From Ifrita kowaldi (taxonomy: Eukaryota > Chordata > Aves > Passeriformes > Cinclosomatidae), in contig VZRS01002789.1 of NCBI GenBank assembly GCA_013398055.1, forward strand, positions 1,308,483 through 1,372,482: a stretch of 64,000 bases of DNA, in the 5' to 3' direction. A program made the translations under genes and the position numbers. Positions 24,551 through 37,797 of this stretch are shown here, piece after piece (positions within the stretch are counted from its first letter, which is position 1; every line of letters begins with the position of its first letter). The notes under the pieces are model-generated. The model searched no databases. It was not told the origin of the DNA and worked only from the letters and a program-made list of their open reading frames with translations.

Positions 24551-27500
24551 ATTTTCCCTCACCATGAAATTACCATTCATGTGTGAGATAAGAACATCCT
24601 TTGTTTATTCATTAATATGATTTCAAAAGAACCCTGCAATTTCACTTGCCGTGCAGCTGATGTTGACCTAACAATATGAAATGTCGTTTAGTGAGTTATC
24701 AGTCCTGACAATTTCAGTCAAAATTTGATTATATTTTTGTGTTTCTTGGACTAGATTCTTACAGAATTTAGTTGCTTAAGGCAACTGACTTAGCTGGTAC
24801 TATCTCAGTTCAAACTGCTGAGGGTTCTACTCTTAGTTAAGTATCCACATCACATTTGCACAGGCTGAAAATGTCTTTTAAATTGCAGGAAAAATTCAGA
24901 AAGCATGAAAGTACAGTATTTCAGTTCAAATAGCACATCCTTATTCTTCTAAAAATGTGATAATATTTTTCTTCTCATCCCATTAGTTTTACTGTCTGAG
25001 TTGATTAAATATTGGTCATTTTCAGCAGCTTTGGAGCAGAGCAGACCTGGGTTGAGTAATCTTTATATGGCCATTCTCTAAAGAGCTGCAATGTTCAGGA
25101 TGTGTAAATCAATACACAAAATTCTGTGCTTTGCTTATATACTCTTGTCTGACTACATCTGCATCACAGAACACATCTGCCTTGCTATATAAAACTGAGG
25201 AAGCATCCTGCTGAGAGAGTATCTTGCCATGAAGCCAGGGAGAAAGGCTACACAGCCCTAGGCCCTGGGTCTCTTCCAATTTCAATGTGATGAGTCCCTT
25301 GAAGACCCTAAACCATAACTCCTACTCAGTTCACCTGGAGTTTTCCCCGGTTCAGATCCACAGCAGATGTGAGGCTGTGGGTCTCAGCCCAGTAGGAAGA
25401 CGTTTTCACAATATGAAGCCCAGGGTTTGTGTTGCACACCCTGAGAGGGGAGTTCTGGGGGCACAGTTGGAGGTCTGTGCAGGGCAGAGGGCAGCAAAGC
25501 TGAAGCAGTGGTGCTCAGATGGTCTAACAGGAGGCAGTCGGGCTGTGCACTGCTCCTGGGCAGCAGACAGCCCCAGCCCAGCCTGTGGGCATGCTGGCAA
25601 CGCAGCACCGGTCCTGACTTGGAACACTCCAGCAAGAGAAGCATAACCAAATCCTTTTTCAGGATCCTTCTTTCTGCCTTGAGAAACTTCCCAAGTTTCA
25701 GTAATGACATGGCAACCAGCACTATGATTCATTTGACCTGACTTCTATTATATAAATACTAGGCTTTGGTCTAATTCAGCATCTCTCTGCACTCAAGAGC
25801 ACATCCCAATCTTGAAATTACTTCTGAGCTGAATCTCACTAAAAGATGCTCATAAAGAAACAAGGGATGTTTGGGTTAAGTTTTAGCCTGGTTGTTGACA
25901 AATCTTCAGTAAACCACTGAAGTTCAGTGTTTTTCAGAAAGCAATAATAAACTACCTGTCTCTTAAATGGAGTACTACAAGACTGCAAACCTTTTTCAGA
26001 TCCATGGCTTAGAGGTGCCGCTGTAATCAGAAGGTACAATAACAGCTTATAAATGTGACATGCTGCCATGATCATTAATGAGAACAAAAATCATATTTAT
26101 CAGATGGAAAAAAAAGGCACAGAGCTTAAACTTGTAAATAATTCCATAGTGTTATAAATTTTCCCACTTCTCCACTCCAAGTTAAAAGACAGGGTCTGGG
26201 TCCTGATAAATGTGCTACCTCATTCAGACAATTATAATGCACCGGAGGAATTCAAACTCAAAATGTTTTTTGAAAAGACACATAGCAAAGCCTTGAGGGA
26301 AGATATGATTTAAGGAAAACCTTGCAGCAGGAGGGAGAGGATAAATGAAACACAGAAATGGGAGGCTGATGGGAGAAAAAGGATAAGAACGGGACAAATT
26401 TTGTTTTCAGTTGCACTAGCATAAATGATTTTTACCCCAGTAGTGCTTGCCTTTGGAAGGCCTAGATTTCTTTCACATTGTTTTTCTCTTAATAACCAAG
26501 GACCAGACAAAGCCAGGAAAGGAAAACCATATAATGTGGTCAGTATTCTGATGTGGGCTTACAGAATTTGTTGCAAGGAGGATGGGTATGTTTATTTTCT
26601 CCCTGTGGGATGGGATAGATGGGGTTTTTTTCTGAGCAATGAAATAGCTTGTTGTAATATACAGATTTGGACTTAACAAGGAGGTGAAGGAATTGGGTTG
26701 ATTTTTTATCTTTAGTGGACTAGCTGACCTGAAAATTATTCTGCCCTTAGACTTCATGCATATGCCTCTACCCTGCAGGTAGAAAAATGGCAGGTCCAAA
26801 AGGCTAACAGGTAAGTTCTCGGAAAGTGAGTACATAAAGAGATAGTAAAAGGACAACATAAAGACTTATCACCAATACCCTTAAACCACTGACTGCACAG
26901 GCCAGGCTCACATGCTCTCTTGAGATGCAGGATTAGGTCAGATGGACAATAGGACAAGGTAGAACATGTCTTATGTCCTTACCCTCTGCACCTTACAGAC
27001 CACACTTTCAAGGCTGAACTCTCCTGCATCCTCAGCCAAAGCTTGCAGTCACAGCATCTCTGCATACACATGGGACAGCAAGTAGATTGCTCATGGTGAG
27101 GTGAAGGCCAGGTGTTGGAAGGAAGCTGGCGGAATGGGGAGAGAAGTGCCCTCACAGGACCCTGACAGAGAGATCTAGGTGTCACCTGCAGAACAAGGAG
27201 ACCTGCAGGAACTTCACTGCATCAATGGAAGATTTAACAAACTTAGAATTTTGCCAAAAGGGAAATACTGGAATGGCATTCAGAGAAGTGTAGGGGGTGC
27301 AGACAGAGCAGAACAAAATGCCAGTTGACTGAAAGTTTCTCTGTTGTCTCATCTAATGTTTAATACCCTTTTCAAAGTGTGACACATACCAGCCAAAGTG
27401 TGGGAGGTAATTCTGTATCACTGGCCTAGGTTTCCTCCTACACAAACCAAATGCTTTTGCTTCGGTCTGCGCTCGGCTTTCACTGTGAGGATACACAGTC

Positions 27501-28500
27501 AGTTCTTCACCTTTTGGAAGATGAACTTGTAATTCAAGAATGCTCTTATCCACACATTTGCAATGAGCAGGTATAACAAGCTGTGCCACTTCTGAATCCT
27601 GAAAACCGTTGTTTCCTAAACTAGGATATATCCTTATTAACAGAGGTCTCATAAAGGTAGGTGGACCCTCTCCCAAACTGCATTTCATTGCAATGCTATC
27701 ACTTACAGTCAGAAATCTAACTGCCCTCACTACTTTGTCAGATGCCAATTAATCAAGGTAGATAAGACAGGATATTGTTCTTGGTCTTTACGTAGCCTTT
27801 CAGGAGTATGTAGGTATGCTATAGGTACCATGACAGAGCTACCAGCCCCATGAGCACATTGTGAGTACAGTGCTGCTGGGACTAGCTACAGGCACTCAGA
27901 CTAGATGTGGACACCTGGACCCCACTCCTAGTGGCTGATATCTACCAAGCTGCCTTGTACTCTACTCTTGATTGTACTGATCAGTGTAGGGATTCATATA
28001 CGCAGACATATGCAGACCCATTTGAGCCTCCAATCACCTCTTTAAAAAGATACGGATTTCCTTTAGGCTCTTTATCATGGTATCCGGCCCTATGCAGGTG
28101 TTTTTCCCAGGAAATCCCAATGACATTACACACTGTGTTGAGGCAACTGAATGAGGATTCAGGTCTCCATCATCTGTAGAAGTATTTTAAATACCTACCA
28201 TACAACTACATTTCAGTGTCTAAATCTCAACAGAATGTCACTAGGAGACAGAAAGTGGATTTTTCGCTACAAGATAAGTCTAATACTGTGATTAATCCTC
28301 CTCTGGGCAGCTAAAATACAGTCTTTCAGAAAACAGGGGGTTTTTTCACTGTGGACAGAGCCTTTGAGTCTGTAAAAAATCACTATGACATGATGATAAT
28401 TTGCTACAAATAACCATGGAATTCGCCACATATGTCCATAGGCAGCAACTCTGTGGGGCCTTTATATGGTAGCATTTTGAAGGAAAGGCTTCCAGATGTT
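24551..28500. other. Unassigned intergenic sequence
   Basis: About 4 kb with no named repeat or gene. A GC-richer patch at 25400-25650 has overlapping open frames on both strands, which is typical of composition rather than coding. A 131-codon minus-strand open frame at 27353-27748 (TTG start) contains an internal GTAAGT and no known motif. Confidence 0.45.
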
Positions 28501-29216
28501 CACAGAATCAGAGAACAGTTGAGACTGGAAGGGATCTCTGGAGACCATCTGGTCCAACCCCCACACTACAGTGGGACTAACTACAGCTAGTTCCCAAAGT
28601 CCATGTACAGAGAGCTTCTGAATAATTCCAGGGATGGAGATTCCACAACCTCACTGGGCAATCTGTCAATGCTTGGTTACCGTCACAATAAAAAAAGTGT
28701 TTCCTGATACTCAGAGGGAACTTTCTATGTTTCAGTTTGTGCCAATCGCTACTGATCAGTGGGCAGCACCAAAAAGACCCTGTCTCTGCTCTCCGTGCAC
28801 CTTCCTTTAAGGTATCCCTTGAGCCTTCTTCAGGCTTGACAGTTCCAGCTCTCTCAGCCTTTCATTATATGTGAGGTGTTCCAGCTCCTTAATCATCCTT
28901 GTGGCCCCTTGTTCAACTTCCTCCAGTGTGTCCATGACTCTCTAGGACTGAGGAGCTCAGAACTGGACACAATACTGCAGGTGGGGCTGAGCAGAGGAGG
29001 CCGACAGGCTGGCAATACTTGCCCTAATGCAACCCAGGATTCCATCTGCCTTCTTTGCAGCAAGGACATATTACTGGCTCATGCTCAACTTGGTGTCCAC
29101 CAGGACCCTAAGGTATTTTTCTGCCGAGATGCTTTCCAGCATATACTGGTGCATGGAGTTTTTCCCCCCAGGTGCAGGACTTTGCACTTAATGAGGATAA
29201 AGTTGAAGTTCATGAT
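28501..29216 (-). mobile_element. CR1 LINE 3' fragment, minus strand (about 715 bp)
   Basis: Opens with CACAGAATCAGAGAACAG and GGAAGGGATCTCTGGAGACC. It then runs through antisense 3' UTR and ORF2 end: 'ccagctctctcagcc' at 28846, 'ggagctcagaactggacac' at 28951, 'gcaacccaggattccatctg' at 29028 and 'gtgcaggactttgcactta' at 29172. The 115-codon open frame 28876-29223 is antisense repeat, not a gene. Confidence 0.92.
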
Positions 29217-32111
29217 GGAATAGAATATCAAAGGTAGAAGAAATGTAAGTTGACAAACATTGATGAGGTACTCCAGAAATTCAGAAACCATTGACTAGAT
29301 AGCTGGTGCTGGAAGGAGCTTGGGGTACTGGCAAGCAGGGACAATGGTGGCTTTGCTTGGACTGTTCAGAGGTTCACTTTTCTAAGGGAGTCACATGAGT
29401 ATTGGACGGTGTTTGTCTTTATCCTGGAGTTTGATGCAGTTGGCCCATGAAGCCTAAGAAGTAGGAGTATGAACAGGCGTTCAGAAGTTATCAAAGGCAG
29501 AGAGTTACCCTCCTAAGTGGTGAAAGGCAAGGGCACTCCCCAAAGTGAACTCACTGGCTAAGTCTACTTATAGTGACTCAAAGAGTAGGGAGGAATGTTA
29601 TGGGGCCCTGGACCTTTGGACTGTGAAAGCTCTGGCCAAGACCAATGAGCACTCTCTTAACTAATAACCGATCTGGGTACTGGCCTCAGCAGGGGCTCAG
29701 GATAATCCCAAATTTTTTGAAAGATAGGAAGTGGTTGTGCCCATCAGTCCTCATCCCAGAAAACAGTCCTGGGAACATCAGAGATAAGGAAGACTAGGGT
29801 ACACATAACAGCTGAAAACCCTCAGGTTTTGCACATGGCAGCTATTCACTGTGTTCTGCTTCCCAAGCTGAATTCTCACTGCTGCTCCTTCCCAACCTAA
29901 TGATATATTCCATCCTTAACCTAGTCCCTCTCCAGATGCTAAGGCCCCACCAGCCACAATAAGGTAAGCTAAAAGGTCTGGGAAAACACCTCTTCTTGCA
30001 AGTGCCTCTTTCTTTCAGCATAGATTGTTGGCTAACTCAAAGTCAGAATTCATTTGTATCAGAGCTTGTTTGCAGGCTGTCTTTTTGCTCTGCCACAGTT
30101 AGTATGGAAGTTAAATATCTGCAAATTGGGAACTTTGGTGCACTAGAGTTGAGTGGAGGTTGTAGACCTTTCTTTGAGGTGATATGACGGAACATAAGTG
30201 AAAGAGGTCTGTTAAACCTCTAGAAACCCTTGTGCATTGCTGTAGAGGCAGAAAGACAGCTGCAGATGAAAACTTGACCACCTAAAGCCACTTCAGACAT
30301 GTATTTTCAAGCAGGCAAATCTTACTGGTTTTGTCAGGCCTTGTAGAATTCTCAAGACTCTCTGATAAAAAAATGAAACAAAACAAACAAAAAACACAAA
30401 CAAACAACCTAACCAGAACTGATAATTCCATCAATCATTGATCGTGTTTTTTCCTTGTAAATGTAAAAGCCAGTCCGTTCACCCAAGGCTTTTAGAGGTT
30501 AAATACTCAGATCCTGAAGGATTTGTATCATTTTGCTCCTCCACATCTCAGATTCCAAGTTTATTCCTTAATCCTGAGGAAAAATCTACAAAGTAAGATA
30601 TGCTTGTTAGCAAAACATTTCTCTTCTCATTAGTCCCCATTGTTATTAGCATCGCTTCATCTGCCATATGTTTCTCATTCAAGCCTTGCTTTAGAAACTC
30701 CTAAATCTTGCCTGGGACGTATGAAAATAATTATGAATTCAATAAAATTTGAAGTGTAACATATTCTTGATATAATTTTCATGTTTGCCATCTTGACAGA
30801 TTGGTGTAGTAGAATTTCAGTTTTACTGTCTCCTATTCAAAATAACTTTAGCTACCCTTGAGGAAAAAATTAATGAAACTGAGACATTTTAAATCTTCAA
30901 AATGTGAGATTCTTTTTGTCACAGGATGTCATGCACATGAAGATTCACAGCTATTCTGCTGAGTCACTGTCACAGCTGCACTGTGTTGATTCTATTAGTT
31001 CCAATATAGGAAAACAAAGAAGTAGCACATTTCTGAGGCAGAGTATATGGGGAGTCAAGACACAGAAAGGAATTTCCTGGCATAGTCATGCCTTGTTAGA
31101 AGATACTTGTGGCATTTAAGTTTGAAATAAAAGCATCTTCTTGAACTGTCTCCACACAGCTTTTATATATGGTTTTCATGTGTAGGAAAGAGGAACCTTA
31201 TAAGCTCGAACAATACCTGACTACAAGGTGTACATGCCCTTTCAGGGCCCTGGCAAAACACTGTATCTGTACCCTCTGTATGTGCTCCAGAGGACAAGGG
31301 AAGTCTTGGTCACATCATGGAGATTGATCATGCCCCATGCAAATACCGAAGAAATGAACTGCAATTCCTTACCCCGGTCTCTACAGCACACACAAAAACT
31401 TAAGCTCCAATGCTATTTTAACTGGGCAAAGTTGAAGAGGTATTTAGAGAGATTTCAAAAAGCATAACAGTGTTGTAAGACCATCAGCTGAATTACAGGT
31501 ACTTTCTCAAAGCACAGAATTGCTGAATGTTTTTAATGAATGAATTTTAAAGAGTGTTTATACTAAAGCAGATTTTTTTTTTTTAGTAGGACTGCTGATA
31601 TTTATTCCAAAATGTCAGAGGTAAACACATAGAACTGTGGTTTCAGACCAGGTCTTTAGTTCAACATAATTTTAAGCATCTAAAAGTCAGCAGAGACTCC
31701 AAAAATTATGAAAGCTGGGACAGCAAAATAAGGTAGAAAAAAATACAAAATCGGTTAAGTCTGTCGTGTATGCCATGTAGGGATGCTAAACTGTGGTGTC
31801 TTGGCCATGGCTAACAGCTTAATTCCCCTCTCAGCTCCTTGCTCACTTCCCACCTCCCTAGGACAGAAGTGGAAAAGGGTAAAAAAAAAAATCGGAAGAA
31901 CAGGAATAAAAAAGCATGTGGATCAAGATAAAGACAGAAGAATTGATTACTAATTACTGCTGTGAACAAAACACATTCAATTTGTGGAAAAGTAACTTAA
32001 TTCACCCCAGAGGAGGAAGTGCTGTGGAATCTGTTCTCTCTGCTCTGTCAGCCAAGACTCCTCCTAGAGCACAAGCCTATGAAGCAGCTAAGAAAAAATG
32101 AGATTCAGAAA
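29217..32111. other. Unassigned intergenic sequence
   Basis: About 2.9 kb with nothing recognised apart from an A/C-rich patch at 30367-30408 and short homopolymer runs. Confidence 0.5.
30367..30408 (+). repeat. A/C-rich simple tract (CAAA-type)
   Basis: AAACAAAACAAACAAAAAA-type sequence, similar in composition to the tracts at 10290 and 59055. Confidence 0.8.
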
Positions 32112-32352
32112 GAATCATAGAATCATGAAATAGTTGGGGTTAGAAGGGACCTGTAAAGGTCATCTAGTCCAAACTACCTACAGTGAGCAGGAACATCTTC
32201 AACTAGATCAAGTTGCCCAAAACTCCATCCAGCCTAACCTTGAATGTTTCCAGGGACAGGGCACCTCTGAGCAATCTGTTCCAGTGTTTCACCACCCGTA
32301 TTGCAAAAAGTTTCTTCCTTATATCTACTCTAAATCTTTCTCCTTTTAGTTA
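32112..32352 (-). mobile_element. CR1 3'-end fragment, minus strand
   Basis: GAATCATAGAATCATGAAATAG followed by GGGGTTAGAAGGGACC, 'catctagtccaaactacc', 'agatcaagttgccc' and 'aatctgttccagtgtttcacc'. Truncated at about 32352 after 'tctttctccttttagtt'. Confidence 0.93.
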
Positions 32353-34204
32353 GGTTGTGCTTCAGTGAAATATGTTGTGGTTTATTTGTCTTTCATAAAT
32401 GTGCTTCTGTTTTTCCATCAATTGGCCAACCCCATCTTTGCAAAACACACTCAGCTTCTGCCCTAACCTTGCGTATGCTTGAAGCATATGCTTGAAGCTT
32501 CCTACCATGTCCCAAAATCTCTGTTTTCATTGGTCTCCTCACCTGAGGCACTGCTGATTCACTCTTAGTATCTGCTCGTCAACATGTTTTCAAACTCTAA
32601 AGGGCATTACACTGAACTGTGAGAGTAATTCTGCGTACCAGTGACATCAGCTGTCAGGTAAATGAAGAAAAATATGCCACAACCCATGGAGTTCAGTGTT
32701 CTGCAACAGCAGGACTTGGGGTGGAAGAGGCAGTGATACCTGCACTGTCTGGTATCAGCATAAAAAACATTAGCCTGTAAGGAAATGTTACCAGCTTGAG
32801 ACGGTAAAGATTGATGTAGCCTCAGTTCAGTCTCCTACCTATGTGGATCTATTTTACCAGAATCATTTCTTTTTCAACACCAATCATATCTACACTGCAT
32901 GTATGTGAAGCTAGTTTAGCAGCATGGTCAGCAAACCTGGATGGTAGGATCATGTGTCTGCTTCATCTTGAGTTTTGTGATACATACATGCCTTGACATA
33001 CTTCTCTTGACTAGAGCCAGGAGCGATACATACATTAGAAAGTTATTGTCTCTGGAACCAGCATGAATGATATAGCAGGTTTTCCTCAGACACCCATCAC
33101 ATCTCCTGAGGTTGCCATATGGTGGAGTTCGTGCCAAGTTTATTCCTATCCACACTCTAGTAACAACCCCCTTTTTATATCTCTATTGGTCTTTCAAGCC
33201 TTCACACTCTTCAGGAAAGCAGACGTTGGGGTACCATCCCAGTGAAGCATCATTATGATTCTTTCCTTGCACAGTTCATTCTCCCCTCCCTTCGGGATTA
33301 TTTGATGACACATTTCCTTGTTCAAAACTATGGAAGCCAAAAAGAACATATGGTCCATAGTTTATAATAAACTCCTGGCAGCCTGCCTCTACGGATGTTT
33401 TAGCACATTGTGGGGACTTGATAGCTTGCAACGTTTCCTTCTCAGACAGATTCATTTCCTGGTAGTTAGTGTTGGCTGTGTTGACAGCTGCAAGTTTGTG
33501 TTGGGACAAAGAGACATTTACGTGTAATGAATAGCAGTAAAATGCCTGTGTGACAGAGCTTGAGAGGTATAAGGGTTTGCTCTACAAACTGCTCTACTGG
33601 CCTTCTTGAGACAGAAAATGAAGAGCTTTCTCTCATCATAAACTACAAGCTGATTCCCCCTTTCCATCAGATCATTGATAAGCCTTTTTCTAAAATGCAG
33701 TGGCAGCATTCATGTAAGTCCATCTTCAGGATAGAGGATTTCCAGTTTCTGAAATTATTTAAAGAAATCTTGCACAGATTTTTCTCCAAGGTTATACATG
33801 ATATGATAGATTTCTTCTCTAGTCATTTTTTCTTGCCTCTGAGTCACAACTTACTGCCCCATGGATTGGGCAGATGTAGCCATGTGCTGGTTTTCCTCTG
33901 GGGTAAACTGGGGCAGTTCCACAAGTGGTTGCATTGAACGGAAGGGCAGCTGAACTGTGCCATATGTAGGACAGGATCTGCTTGACTTGAGATTGAAATC
34001 ATGTCATATGCATCCACAGAAAACATAATTCATAGATATGCTTGTCCTTTCATATGTCCTCAAATCTATATTTTCCTTTTACCTTTAGAGTGCTCCTACC
34101 TGTACCAAGACTCAAATTACGGTTAAGCCATTTCCCCCATCAAAAAAATAAGGAGCTGGACTGGAGATAGGATTAGTTGCCTAAAGGGAAGTGAACTAGA
34201 CAGT
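32353..34204. other. Unassigned intergenic sequence
   Basis: No gene recognised. Open frames at 33276-33509 (-) and 33560-33937 (+, 125 codons) overlap or neighbour each other on opposite strands and have no recognisable motifs. Confidence 0.45.
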
Positions 34205-34790
34205 ATCATAGAATCATAGAATGGTTTGTGTTGGAAGGTAGCATTGAAGATCATCTAGTCCAAATCCAGTGCCATGGCTAATGACATCTTCCACTAGACC
34301 AGGTTGCTCTAAGCCTCATCCAACCTGGATTTGAATATTTCTAGGGATAGGGCATCCACAATTTCTACGGACAACCTGTACCAGTATCTCACTACCCTCA
34401 TAAAAAAATTTCTCATGTCCAGTGTATATTTATCCTCTTTCAGTTTAAAATCCCTTGTCCTGCCACTACATACCCTTGTGAAAAGTCTTTCTCCCTCTTT
34501 CTTACAGGCTCCCTTCTCTTCTCCACACTGAACAACGCCAGCTTTCTCAGCCTATCTCCACAAGAGGGGTGCTCCAGTTTTTGTGGCTCTTCTCTAGACC
34601 TGCTCTAACAGGCCCATGTCTTTTTTTATGCTGGGGGCCCCAGAACTGGACACAGCACCCAGGTGGGGTCTCACAAGAGCCAAGTAGAGGGGTAGAATCC
34701 CCTCCCTAGATTGCTGGTCACAATCCTTTTCCTGCAGTCCAGTATACAATTGGATTTCTGGGCTGCAAGTGCACATTGATGACTCATACT
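34205..34790 (-). mobile_element. CR1 LINE 3' fragment, minus strand
   Basis: ATCATAGAATCATAGAATGG at 34205 is the classical antisense CR1 terminus. The element continues through 'cactagaccaggttgc' at 34293, 'cctgctctaacaggccc' at 34600, 'ccccagaactggacacagc' at 34638 and 'tttctgggctgcaagtgcac' at 34755, where it is truncated. Confidence 0.95.
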
Positions 34791-37082
34791 TTATTTTCAC
34801 CTTACTAAAAAGTTGAACATAGGATATCAGGGCTACAGCATATCTGTACCAACACAGCAAATATGGCATAAGCCTCACATAAGACCCACGCTCTTCTAAC
34901 TGAGCAACTGGAAGACAAGCAGAATAGTCCATTGTGACTAATGAGTCTCTGAACAGCTATTCAGGTAATAGAATGACAGCCATGTGAAATGCACCTCCCA
35001 AGATTACTTTGGTCTTGGTCTTGCAAATTCCTGTTCAGGGACAGGAGCCTTTCCTTTTGCTGTTCTTATACACTCAGCCACAAAACATGGATAGCAAATA
35101 AAGTTCAGACCTTTTTTTCTTTTTTATTTATCCTAGGAAAATATACCACCTCAGCATCTTAAATAGGTCTGCGTTCTTACATTAACCCTGCTGTTCACTC
35201 TGGCAAGGTCGCAGTTCGAGGAATAAGACTAGAGCACAGAAGAACGCTTATTCTATTTATTGCACCTGGCTCTGGTGGTTCCCATCCTCAACCCACCCCC
35301 ACTTATTCATTCCTATTTCTGACAAATTATCTTGGTTTTGGAAAATACTTCTCTTAGAAATTATGATCAGGATTACTTAACACTTCCAAGTGCAGGCAGT
35401 TTTATTACAGTGTAAATCTACAGAAAGGAGCAAATTGTAATCTCTGATGATGGAGAGGGAGAGACAAAGGACAGCAGTTCATTCCTTGGTTGGTGAATGC
35501 TGAGGGCAGGAGCCAGTAACTAGCTCTGAGCACTATCCTTGGAGAGCTGGTTCATCTGGGTCATGTGCTGGATGCCTATGCTTCATTTGTTGATATAAAT
35601 TACCTTGGAGCAGTTTGGACTTTTTTTGCCTATTATCCACAGATGCTAAGCATAGTCTGAGGGAAACACAGACAACATCTGCTACCTGACCTCTACCTTA
35701 TAAGATTTGTCTTCCTAACCCAGCCTAGAGTAGGTTCTCTAAACTTATTCTGGATTTATTTTCCTCCAAGAACAGGTTTCTTTCTATCTTACAGCTACTA
35801 CCTAAAAGTGACATGTCCAGTCCCAGTGAGACACCAATGGTCCTCTGAAAAGTGAAATGATAGACACCTAATTTAGTATCTAACGTGTGTGTTTTACTAA
35901 GAGTATACATCCATATTTCAAACAGTTGAAGTTGATTGAATTGATTTAAAACATCAAGCCTTTTGAAAAAATGAACCAAATGGAATTATTATTTTTGTCC
36001 TCTGCTTCCCATGGAAGCTTATTTCCCATATTCCAACACTCTTATATAGGTCTTAGTTCACTTTGTTCTCTGAGAACAGGTGACTTGGGCCTAGACAACA
36101 GCAACTTCCACTGAAAGTCAACATCTAATTTCTTCAGGACTCAAGCTAGGCTGTGGAAAACCCAGCTTGACCACACAGGGGCAAAGAATGGAAGAAAATG
36201 CCCTTGAGGAATCCTGCATGCAGGAAGCCAGTCAAAAACCCATTAAAATCCCATCAAAGTAATTTGATGAAATAGTGACAAAATTATATATATATCTCAT
36301 CTTTAACATCTCATTATACAGAGGATCACATGGCTCCTCTCAGGAAAAAGGCCATGAGTCTGGTGCTGGTTGCTCTGATGCATGCAGTCAGCACTGCCAG
36401 TGCCAATACTCTTCGGATCCTGATACCTACTGGAGTAAACTGTCAGGGCTGACAAGGGACTGGAGCAGCTGCTCTTGTGTAGGTGCAATGTGCTGTGAGT
36501 TTATTAAAGCAGCCTGCAGCCTGCTGCACTCTGTGTCCCAGGCTGTGAGTGTACCAAGATGCTGTTAGCTGGCTCCCTGGCAACACTGATCCCTGCTGTT
36601 CTGCATAGCTGGGTGAGTAAGAAGCCTGGCCATGAGGACCGAGGTAGAAGCATCCATCATTTAAATTGTGTCTCATGGGTTATAAGGTGGATGCTAGATG
36701 CTAATGGGTATTTATTAAACTTTTCTCCTCACTGCTGTTTTTTATCCTTCTGCTTCCAAGAGGTCACTAAAGCTGCTGAGGACATACAGTGACAGATAAT
36801 TGTGGAAGAAATCAAGGTATTTATAAAATTGTCCTTCATTTGCAGACTGAGCATAAAACATTCAGGTATATTTCGAAAAGACATTTTGAGGAGATGGCTG
36901 TGTATAGTAATGGCACAAATTACTTGCCAGGGAGCAGGGAATTCCAGACACAGGAAGAGACACAGTCTGAGAGTGGTGACATACTGTGATAACTGATGGT
37001 GAGGGCCTCTCTAAACCTCCTGAAAAAATGGTGTGTGTCAGTCCTGTGAACACAGGCCTGTTTAGCCACTCCTAGGAATGCA
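34791..37082. other. Unassigned intergenic sequence
   Basis: No gene or named repeat recognised in about 2.3 kb. Open frames near 36275-36800 on both strands are short and cysteine-rich without a recognisable pattern. Confidence 0.45.
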
Positions 37083-37587
37083 GAGAATCAAAGGATTGTT
37101 TGTGTTAGAAGATTAAAAGTCATCTAGTCCAAACCCACTGCCATGGGCAGAGACACCTTCCACTAGACCAGGTTGCTCAGAGCCCCATCCAGCCCAACCT
37201 TGAATGTTCCCAGGAATGGGGCATCTGCCGTGTCTCTGAGAAACCCGTTCCAGTGCCTCACCACCCTCATTTTTTCTTGCATCTTGTCTAAATCTACCCC
37301 CTTTCAGATTAAAACCATTACCCCTTCTCCTATCACCCTGTTAAAAAGCCTGTCCCCATCTTTCCTGTAGGCCCCTCTTTAGGTACTAGAAGGCTGTTAG
37401 AAGGTATCCCTGGAGCCTTCTTTTCTCTAGGCTGAACAACCCCAGCTCTTACAGCTTTTTTTCACAGGAGAGGTAGGCCAGCTCTCTCATGATCTTTGTG
37501 ACCCTCCTCTGAACCTCCTGTAACAGATCCAGGTCTTTCCTGTGCTGAGGACTCCAGAGCTGGATGCATTATGTGTCCCTCCTTAGG
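37083..37587 (-). mobile_element. CR1 LINE 3' fragment, minus strand
   Basis: GAGAATCAAAGGATTG then 'catctagtccaaacccactgccatgggcag', 'actagaccaggttgctc', 'cgttccagtgcctcaccaccctc', 'ggctgaacaaccccagctc' and 'gaggactccagagctgg' at 37547. The 5' truncation abuts the minisatellite starting at 37588. Confidence 0.94.
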
Positions 37588-37797
37588 ACAGGGGCCTATT
37601 CAGCCTGTGTTAGTACAAAGCACCTTGCTGTCTGTGGCGTGGGGGTCTGTTCAATCCTCTGTGGGAACAAATGCACGGTTTTTTGCCTGGAGCAGGGACC
37701 TTTGCCACCCTCCCTAAGAATCAACATGTTTTTTGGATCAGGGCCTGTTCAGCCCACATTTGCATATAGGGTCTTTCTATCTGTCTGTGGAGTGTGA
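37588..37797 (+). repeat. Divergent tandem repeat, about 50 bp period, about four units
   Basis: Units begin at about 37588, 37639, 37691 and 37738. Each starts with a (C)AGGGnCCT or GGGGTCTGTTCA-like core and ends in a GTCTGTGG or TTTTTGG-like stretch. Units 1 and 4 are clearly alike (CCTATTCAGCC and CCTGTTCAGCC; CTGTCTGTGG in both). Units 2 and 3 are more diverged. Confidence 0.5.

Noticed and set aside
25287..25741. Four overlapping open frames on both strands near 25.3-25.7 kb
   Set aside because: A local GC-richer patch lowers stop frequency on both strands; no motif, splice pattern or known protein.
10521..25762. Shared 14-mer ATAAATACTAGGCT at about 10525 and 25753
   Set aside because: A few 14-base matches are expected by chance within 64 kb and the flanks do not align.
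28876..29223. 115-codon plus-strand open frame
   Set aside because: Antisense of a CR1 fragment.
33276..33937. Open frames on both strands that look partly protein-like
   Set aside because: They are within chance length, on opposite strands, and show no recognisable motif.
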